A stretch of 64,000 nucleotides of DNA from Desulfobacterium sp. GTDB taxonomy: Bacteria; Desulfobacterota; Desulfobacteria; Desulfobacterales; Desulfobacteraceae. Below are positions 58,942-64,000 of this stretch, piece after piece (position 1 is the first letter of the stretch; every line of letters starts with the position of its first letter). The translations under genes were made by a program, and so were the position numbers. The DNA lies in assembly GCA_030145245.1 (NCBI GenBank), contig JAQYWC010000052.1:62001-126000 (forward strand), written 5' to 3'. The notes beneath the pieces are model-generated. The model was given only the letters and a program-made list of their open reading frames with translations. It was not told the origin of the DNA and ran no database searches.

Positions 58942-60744
58942 TTACTTGCCTCCGAACAAGAGATCGGTCATGTCTGCCGCAACGGCATCCCCCTGTTTGA
59001 TGGCATTGAGTCTGCCCGTGGTGATGGGAAGGATGTTGTTGATGAAAAACCGGGCCGTCCGGACCTGTCCCAGGTAGAAGGCCTCGTCCTTTTTTGCTTT
59101 GCCCAGTTTCGGACACGCCACGGACGCTCTCCAGAGAAGCATCCAGGCCATTGTCAGATCTCCGGTCACCTCGAGGAAGGGGTGGGAAAATGCAAACACA
59201 TCCAGCACCTTGCCGGCGGCGGCCCTTGCGGAAAGTTCCTGGGCAACTTCGGCATAGTTGGCAAAAAAGTGCTCCATGGTTTCGGCCATGGCTTCCAGGC
59301 CTTCGACCTGTTTTGCCGCTGCCAGGGTTTTCTCTATCTGGGCAAGGAAATGTATAAAGGGCTTGCCCTTGTGCATGCCGAGTTTGCGGCCCACAAGATC
59401 CATGGATTGAATACCGTTGGTTCCCTCGTAGAGCATGAAAATTCTGCAATCCCTCAGGAGCTGGGACACCGGGAACTCCTCGATAAAGCCGTAGCCCCCG
59501 TAAATCTGCACCCCGTGGTTGCACACATCAAAGGCTCTGTCCGTTATATATCCCTTGATGATGGGGGTCAGCACCTCGAGCAGGGTGGCGTAGCTTCGCT
59601 TTTCCTCCTCGTCGGTGGCAATGGCCCCACGGTCGTGGCAAAGCCCGGTGTAATATACAAGGCTTCTCATGCCGTCCACCCAGGCTTTCATCATCAGGAG
59701 CTGCCGTTTCACATCCGGGTGGTTGATTATGGGACAAGGTCCTGAACCGGCAGGATCCGTCAGTTTCTTGCTCTGGATCCTCTGCCTGGCATAGTCCAGG
59801 GCGTACATGTAGGAAGCCGATGCATTGGCCTGGCCCTGGAGTCCGACCATCTGCCGGGCCTCGTTCATCATCAGGAACATGGCTGCCATGCCCTTGTTTT
59901 TCTCCCCCAGAAGGGTGCCGATGCATTGCCCCTTGCCGCCAAGCTCCAGGGAACAGGTGGCCGATCCATGGAGTCCCATTTTCTCTTCAATGCCGGTGCA
60001 GACAACGTGGTTGAATTCCCCTGGCGTGCCGTCATCGTTCAACCGGTACTTGGTCACCAGAAACAGGGAGATCCCCTTGATACCCGGAGGGGCATCCTCG
60101 AGCCGTGCCAGGACAGGGTGGACAATATTTTCTGTCAGGTCCTGTTCTCCTCCGGAGATGAAGATCTTGTTTCCCGTAAGCGAGTATGTGCCGTCCCCGT
60201 TGTCCTTTGCCATGGTTGTGATGCCGGCCAGGTCGGAGCCTGCATCGGATTCGGTGAGGAGCATGGTGCCGGCCCATTTGCCGGAAAGCATATTTGCCAG
60301 GTGTTGCTTCTTCTGCTCTTGGGTACCAAAGGTTTCAACAAGCTTGGCAGCGCCATGGGTCAGTAGATTGTAAAGCATGAACGAGTTGCAGGCCCCGTAA
60401 AAGTACTCATTGGCTGCCATGGCCACGGTCTTTGGCATCCCCTGGCCCCCCCATTCCGGATCATCGGTCATGGCAAGCCACTCCCCGTCATTGTAGGCTG
60501 CCATGACCCGGTGAAACCCTTCGGGAACTTTTACCTGGCCATTGTCAAACTCACATCCGGCATCGCTGGGCTTCTGCAGGGGCAGCATCTCTTTTATGGC
60601 AAGGTTTCTGGCCTCGGAAATAATAAGGTCAACGGTCTTTTTTCCGAACTCATTGAACCTTTCTTCCTGGCTGAGGGTTGTAACGTTCAGCTGTTCGTGG
60701 AGTACAAAGTCGATATCTCTCCGGTCTGCAATCAGTTGTGCCAT
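58942..60744 (-). CDS. Acyl-CoA dehydrogenase, 600-residue DmdC-like type
   Basis: A flavoprotein that oxidises acyl-CoA to enoyl-CoA. The length of 600 residues exceeds classical 380-residue enzymes because of an extra N-terminal ACDH_N segment (LIADRRDIDFVLHEQL) and an extra C-terminal domain (about 465-600), as in DmdC. The core has LLTESDAGSDLAG, the FAD motif YGGYGFIEEFPVSQLLRD, and the following RIFMLYEGTNGIQ with the expected catalytic Glu. In this operon the substrate is probably butyryl-CoA or another short acyl-CoA. Electrons would go to ETF, which is not encoded nearby. Confidence 0.92.
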   Translation of the reverse strand: MAQLIADRRDIDFVLHEQLNVTTLSQEERFNEFGKKTVDLIISEARNLAIKEMLPLQKPSDAGCEFDNGQVKVPEGFHRVMAAYNDGEWLAMTDDPEWGGQGMPKTVAMAANEYFYGACNSFMLYNLLTHGAAKLVETFGTQEQKKQHLANMLSGKWAGTMLLTESDAGSDLAGITTMAKDNGDGTYSLTGNKIFISGGEQDLTENIVHPVLARLEDAPPGIKGISLFLVTKYRLNDDGTPGEFNHVVCTGIEEKMGLHGSATCSLELGGKGQCIGTLLGEKNKGMAAMFLMMNEARQMVGLQGQANASASYMYALDYARQRIQSKKLTDPAGSGPCPIINHPDVKRQLLMMKAWVDGMRSLVYYTGLCHDRGAIATDEEEKRSYATLLEVLTPIIKGYITDRAFDVCNHGVQIYGGYGFIEEFPVSQLLRDCRIFMLYEGTNGIQSMDLVGRKLGMHKGKPFIHFLAQIEKTLAAAKQVEGLEAMAETMEHFFANYAEVAQELSARAAAGKVLDVFAFSHPFLEVTGDLTMAWMLLWRASVACPKLGKAKKDEAFYLGQVRTARFFINNILPITTGRLNAIKQGDAVAADMTDLLFGGK

Positions 60745-60811
60745 TCCTATTGCTCCTTTCTCGTGTGGTTGATAATGTTCTCTATATTTAATGGTCCCCT
60801 GGGAATGGGGG

Positions 60812-62182
60812 TCAGGCTGCGTTACCCATGGTGTTTCTGCGGTTCTCCCTGACCCATATTTTCATGCGCTCGGCCTCTTTGATCAGCTCATCCCTGAAAT
60901 CGGGATGGGCGATGCTGATCAGGGCTTCGGCCCTTTCCCAGGTTGATTTTCCCTTAAGGCATACCTTGCCGTACTCGGTGACAACATGGTGGGTGATGGT
61001 TCTCGGCAGGGTGACGATGCTGCCGGGATCAAATACCGGGCGTATGCGGGATTGGACCTTTCCGTTCCTGTCCGTTATGGTGGAGGAGAGGCAGATGAAT
61101 GATTTTCCCCCCTTGGAGTGGTAGGCACCATAGGCAAAGTCAAACTGTCCGCCGGTTCCCGTGATGTGCCTGTATCCGGAAGATTCCGATGATACCTGGC
61201 CGTATAGGTCCACCTCGATTGCATTATTGATGGAGATCACATTGTCGTTGGCAGAAATGTTGCGCAGCCTGTTGGTGTAGTCGGCGGAGTAACTTGCACA
61301 GGCTGGATTGTTGTCGATGAAGTCGTAGAGCCGCTGACTGCCCAAGGCAAATGTGTAGACCAGCCTGCCGGGATCCAGACTTTTTTTCAGGTTGGTGATC
61401 CTGCCCGCTTCAAACATTTCAAGGTAGGCGTCGGCCAGCATTTCCGTGTGAACACCAAGATCTTTCAGGTCTGATTGGGCGATCTGTTGGCCAACGGCAT
61501 TGGGCATGCCCCCGATGCCAAGCTGGATACAGGCCCCGTCCCGTATCTCTTCAACGATCAGGTCGGCTATTTTTTTGTCAACATCGGTGATCAAGGGAGA
61601 AGCAATGGTCATTATTGGCTGGTTGTCCGTTTCAACTACATAATCGACTTCGGAGATATGCACCGATTCCCCCATGCCCCCAAGGCAGCGGGGCAGGGTG
61701 TCGTTCACCTCCACAATGACGGTCCGGGCATTGTCGATGATGGCCCGTTGAAAGGAGTTACCGATGCCAAAATTGAAATTTCCCAGATGGTCCATTGGGG
61801 TGGTCTGTACCATGCAGACATCGGTATGAAGGTTTTGGGCGTAGTGGCCCGGTCCTTCGTTGTAGGTAAAAGGGATGTAGTAGCAATTGTGATTGTCGTG
61901 GTTTTTCCGGTCTCCGCTGCTGAAGTGCCAGTTGTTGTAAATCAGGCTGCTGCTGTCCCTGCCAGCCAGGGCTACCTTGGCTGTACCAGGAAAGGCAAGC
62001 GCCCTGATATTGACCTGGTCGAGTTCCTCCACACGTTGTGCCAGGGCCCCGTCAAGGGTTCTGGGGGCCGTGCAAAAGGCGCCGTAATCAACCCAGTCTC
62101 CGGATTTGACGACCTGTGCGGCTTTTTCCGCTGTGACCCGTTTTTGTTTATATTGGTTCATTATCGGTGATGTAAAACCCAT
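60812..62182 (-). CDS. Acetyl-CoA hydrolase/CoA-transferase family protein
   Basis: A 456-residue family I CoA-transferase, as in Cat1 and butyrate- or 4-hydroxybutyrate-CoA transferases. GIGGMPNAV near residue 220 and the [25 protein letters not shown] regions are family features; the latter includes a candidate catalytic Glu. It moves CoA from acetyl-CoA onto a short-chain acid, activating butyrate for oxidation. The frame is open to 62461, but ATG 62182 has AGGAGG 11 nt upstream and begins the conserved part. First gene of the operon; acyl-CoA dehydrogenase starts 67 nt after its stop. Confidence 0.9.
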   Translation of the reverse strand: MGFTSPIMNQYKQKRVTAEKAAQVVKSGDWVDYGAFCTAPRTLDGALAQRVEELDQVNIRALAFPGTAKVALAGRDSSSLIYNNWHFSSGDRKNHDNHNCYYIPFTYNEGPGHYAQNLHTDVCMVQTTPMDHLGNFNFGIGNSFQRAIIDNARTVIVEVNDTLPRCLGGMGESVHISEVDYVVETDNQPIMTIASPLITDVDKKIADLIVEEIRDGACIQLGIGGMPNAVGQQIAQSDLKDLGVHTEMLADAYLEMFEAGRITNLKKSLDPGRLVYTFALGSQRLYDFIDNNPACASYSADYTNRLRNISANDNVISINNAIEVDLYGQVSSESSGYRHITGTGGQFDFAYGAYHSKGGKSFICLSSTITDRNGKVQSRIRPVFDPGSIVTLPRTITHHVVTEYGKVCLKGKSTWERAEALISIAHPDFRDELIKEAERMKIWVRENRRNTMGNAA

Positions 62183-62582
62183 TATCGTAAATTCCTCCTG
62201 TTTATTTGCCATTGATAAACCTTTTTGAGAATTTAACCCATGAATCAACATATTTGTTCCAATGGACTTACGGGCTAACGGTGTTCTGTTTTCGTTTGCT
62301 GTAAGTGAATGCGACCATTGTTCTGATGATGGAAGAGCAAGAGGGATGCCAAGGGGGAGAGAAAAATGTGTAACCTGCCTGATTGAAAGGGGGTTTGTCT
62401 TTTGTTGGGGCCGGGGAAGGTCTGCCTGTATGGATGGGGTCGGGTGTTGCGGTTTCGCCACATTAGAAATGGTTCATGGGTGTAACTGGTTGATAATATA
62501 GGCGGTTACGGTTGGGTGTGGCGGTATGGCCACGATTCGTGGCGGTGTGGTTACCACTTCTGCAGGTGGGGTCAAAACCGGA
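62183..62582. other. Promoter region of the butyrate-oxidation operon
   Basis: About 400 bp without an accepted gene. I searched the minus strand for TGGCAC-N5-TTGC-type sigma-54 sites and found none. The rest is unremarkable; a frame that would extend the CoA-transferase upstream has no family similarity. Confidence 0.45.
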
Positions 62583-62685
62583 GGGGTCAGACTTCGCTTA
62601 TTGCGCTTTTTTTAGATCTTCGGGGTCAGGCTTAGCTTATTGTCGTTAGAATAACGACAATAAGCTAAGCCTGACCCCTTTTTTT
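62583..62685. repeat. Palindromic repeat cluster with a perfect 26-bp dyad
   Basis: One diverged unit lies at 62583-62606 (ACTTCGCTTATT instead of ACTTAGCTTATT). A perfect palindrome follows: left arm 62622-62647, 5-nt loop AGAAT, right arm 62653-62678, then seven T. The right arm recurs at 32025-32050 with one mismatch. It lies 3' of cooC and ahead of the CoA-transferase operon and works formally as a terminator hairpin on the plus strand. Confidence 0.92.
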
Positions 62686-62697
62686 GTGACCCCGTTT

Positions 62698-63477
62698 TTA
62701 CTTGCTCATGGCGAGGAATTTCCGGGCAATCTCCTTGAACGGTTCCGGGATGGTGGCAGGATCCTCAAAGGGGCGAATTCCTTTCCGGTCCGCACCGATG
62801 ATCTCCTCCATCTCCGGCAGAAAGCCGATGATCTCGAAGTCCGGGAGGGATTCCCGGATCAGGGCCTCATCCTCCGCGTTTCTTACCCGGTTGCCCAGGA
62901 CCACTATCTTTTCGATGCCGATGTCCTGGCCGAGCTTCCTGATTCTTTCTGCCGCAACCCGGCTTCTTTTGCCCGGGTTGACCACGGCCACCAGGGCGTC
63001 CACCGAGCCGGAGGTGGCCCGTCCCAGGTGTTCCACGCCGGCTTCCATGTCCATGATCACCACTTCATTCCGTGCCAGGACAAGATGGTTCATGAGTGCC
63101 TTGAGAATGGTGCTTTCCGGGCAGATACAGCCGGACCCCCCGCTCTGGACCGTGCCCATCACCAGGAGTTTTACCCCGTCCCGCTCCAGGGAGAAGCGAT
63201 CCGGGATGTCGTCCACCTTGGGGTTTAGGGTGAAGAAACCGCCCATGGTGCCGGGTTTTGCCCCGGTGCGCTCGGCAATGAGGTCTGAGAGTTCCGCAAC
63301 AGGGGTGATGGGAGTCTCCTCGGGAATTCCCAATCCTGCGGCAAGGTTTGCCACGGGATCCGCATCAATGGCGATGACCCTGTTATTGTCCATGGATGCA
63401 ATACTTCTCGCAAGAAGTGAAGTTATAGTGGTTTTTCCCACGCCGCCTTTACCGCCGATTGCAAGTTTTAAGCTCAC
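62698..63477 (-). CDS. cooC: CooC-type nickel-insertion ATPase (CO dehydrogenase maturation)
   Basis: A 259-residue ParA/MinD-like ATPase. The deviant Walker A is GGKGGVGKTT at residues 8-17, DADP follows the second strand, and the family metal-binding pair is CIC in GGSGCICPES near residue 137. CooC/AcsF inserts nickel into the C-cluster of CO dehydrogenase, consistent with a Wood-Ljungdahl organism. No CODH gene is in the window. The start ATG 63477 has a GGGAG site upstream, and an 81-nt conserved element lies 38 nt further up. Confidence 0.88.
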   Translation of the reverse strand: MSLKLAIGGKGGVGKTTITSLLARSIASMDNNRVIAIDADPVANLAAGLGIPEETPITPVAELSDLIAERTGAKPGTMGGFFTLNPKVDDIPDRFSLERDGVKLLVMGTVQSGGSGCICPESTILKALMNHLVLARNEVVIMDMEAGVEHLGRATSGSVDALVAVVNPGKRSRVAAERIRKLGQDIGIEKIVVLGNRVRNAEDEALIRESLPDFEIIGFLPEMEEIIGADRKGIRPFEDPATIPEPFKEIARKFLAMSK

Positions 63478-63515
63478 TTTTATGCTCCCGAATCATGTGT
63501 TGACAAAATCTGATG

Positions 63516-63596
63516 TTTTATAGCCCATCGCATATGAATTGAGCCCAGTTAGTCTTACAATAGACAGCTGGTATCAATTTGGCTGCGAACGTCCCT
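63516..63596 (-). promoter_or_regulatory. Copy B of the conserved leader element, upstream of cooC
   Basis: Read on the minus strand it starts AGGGACGTTCGCAGCC and ends GGGCTATAAAA. It can form nested stems: CGCA/TGCG, AATTG/CAATT, CCAG/CTGG and GTCT/AGAC in order. Copy A upstream of the mannosyltransferase-like gene aligns along its whole length. Confidence 0.55.
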
Positions 63597-63618
63597 ATTC
63601 CTGAAAAACAGGCATCAG

Positions 63619-63927
63619 CTAAAGTTTTCCCTTGACGCAACTTTTTTCATCCATCAGAAAGACGTCAATGCCGTTTTCTCTGGCCGTAGCGGTCAGGTCA
63701 TCCTTGAGGATTGCCTGGATCTCGTATTTGTTGTTCATCACGTCCTTGGGCATGATGAGAAAACACTGCTGGGCCTCCTCCTTGCTAGTAAAGGCCGGGA
63801 TGAACTCCTCTCCGCTGTCCGGGGTCTTGAACCCCATGAACTGTTCCGAACCGGTTCCTGGATTCTGAACGACGATATAGATCCACTTGCCTTTGGCTGC
63901 CTTGTCGGGTTGTACATTGGTTTCCAT
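63619..63927 (-). CDS. Small hypothetical protein (102 aa)
   Basis: A 102-residue soluble protein starting METNVQPDKAAKGKWIYIVV. It has alternating strands and helices (FIPAFTSKEEAQQCFLIM, YEIQAILKDDLTATARENGI) and two Cys, one near the C-terminus. The pattern of a small alpha/beta protein with PAFTSKEEA resembles the SseB-like fold, but I am not confident of that. The gene is upstream of cooC on the same strand with about 140 nt between, including the leader element, so it may have a separate promoter. Function unknown. Confidence 0.65.
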   Translation of the reverse strand: METNVQPDKAAKGKWIYIVVQNPGTGSEQFMGFKTPDSGEEFIPAFTSKEEAQQCFLIMPKDVMNNKYEIQAILKDDLTATARENGIDVFLMDEKSCVKGKL

Positions 63928-64000
63928 GAACTATCCTCACGATGGCTGTAAAAAGTTGTCTCTTTTTTCTACTATACTCCCAAACGGTTTAATTGCAATC

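Noticed and set aside
60806-60830. Another palindromic-repeat unit at the CoA-transferase stop (GGGGTCAGGCT)
   Set aside because: Only about 11 bases match and the TTAGCTTATT half is absent; it may be chance or a very old copy.

Overview
The window looks like chromosomal DNA of an anaerobic, marine-type, complete-oxidising sulfate reducer in or near Desulfobacteraceae (Desulfobacterium-like). This is inferred from gene content and protein style and was not checked by a search. The pointers are a butyrate beta-oxidation operon (CoA-transferase, acyl-CoA dehydrogenase, 3-hydroxybutyryl-CoA dehydrogenase), a CooC-type nickel-handling ATPase as used by CO dehydrogenase, a HndA/HndC-type NADH-oxidising pair, a sensory-type [FeFe]-hydrogenase-like protein, and many large PAS histidine kinases. 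There is no rRNA, CRISPR array, prophage or complete insertion sequence.

Layout. 1-6.2 kb: end of a NarL-type two-component system, malic enzyme, alpha/beta hydrolase, a small orphan ORF and an Lnt-like N-acyltransferase. 6.3-13.4 kb: a MalT-like ATPase/TPR regulator with a SARP-type C-terminus, divergent from a complete potABCD polyamine ABC transporter. 13.4-15.2 kb: a tRNA-Lys locus followed by a decayed second copy of the same segment (potD tail, tRNA-Lys, terminator, ygjP remnant). 15.2-19 kb: two HD-domain proteins and a protein with EF-hand-like Asp-rich loops. 19.2-24.3 kb: a GspE/PilB ATPase, then a LysM-KtrB-KtrA potassium-uptake cluster. 24.6-32 kb: a degenerate HD-GYP protein tightly linked to motAB, then an HTH-IIA(Ntr) fusion, a ClC channel with CBS domains, a UspA-like protein and an outer-membrane protein.

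32-39 kb holds three tandem histidine kinases whose PAS-kinase halves are nearly the same but whose sensors differ completely (PocR, Cache, ABC-type substrate-binding protein). 39.3-48 kb is mostly housekeeping: MarR, KamA-like radical SAM, YkgJ, recR, ybaB, dnaX (with a 13 x 24-bp internal repeat), tRNA-Ser, a TrmN6-like methyltransferase, DUF721 and an acyl-CoA ligase. 47.8-52 kb is a tightly packed seven-gene signalling module (2Fe-2S protein, HATPase, PHP, DRTGG, hydrogenase-like Fe-S protein, RsbW-like, DRTGG). It lies near a queuosine-mannosyltransferase-like gene and hndA/hndC homologues on the other strand. 56-62.2 kb is the butyrate-oxidation operon and a sigma-54 activator; 62.7-64 kb is cooC and a small gene.

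Two families of short dispersed elements stand out. One is a palindromic repeat (core GGGGTCAGRCTTAGCTTATT) at 32.0, 55.9 and 62.6 kb, always at gene 3' ends and once supplying a kinase stop codon. The other is an element of about 80 nt that can fold into a hairpin; it lies in the leaders of the mannosyltransferase-like and cooC genes, with a shorter third copy at 58.0 kb. These elements, the kinase trio and the hydrogenase-like signalling module are the parts most worth a second look.
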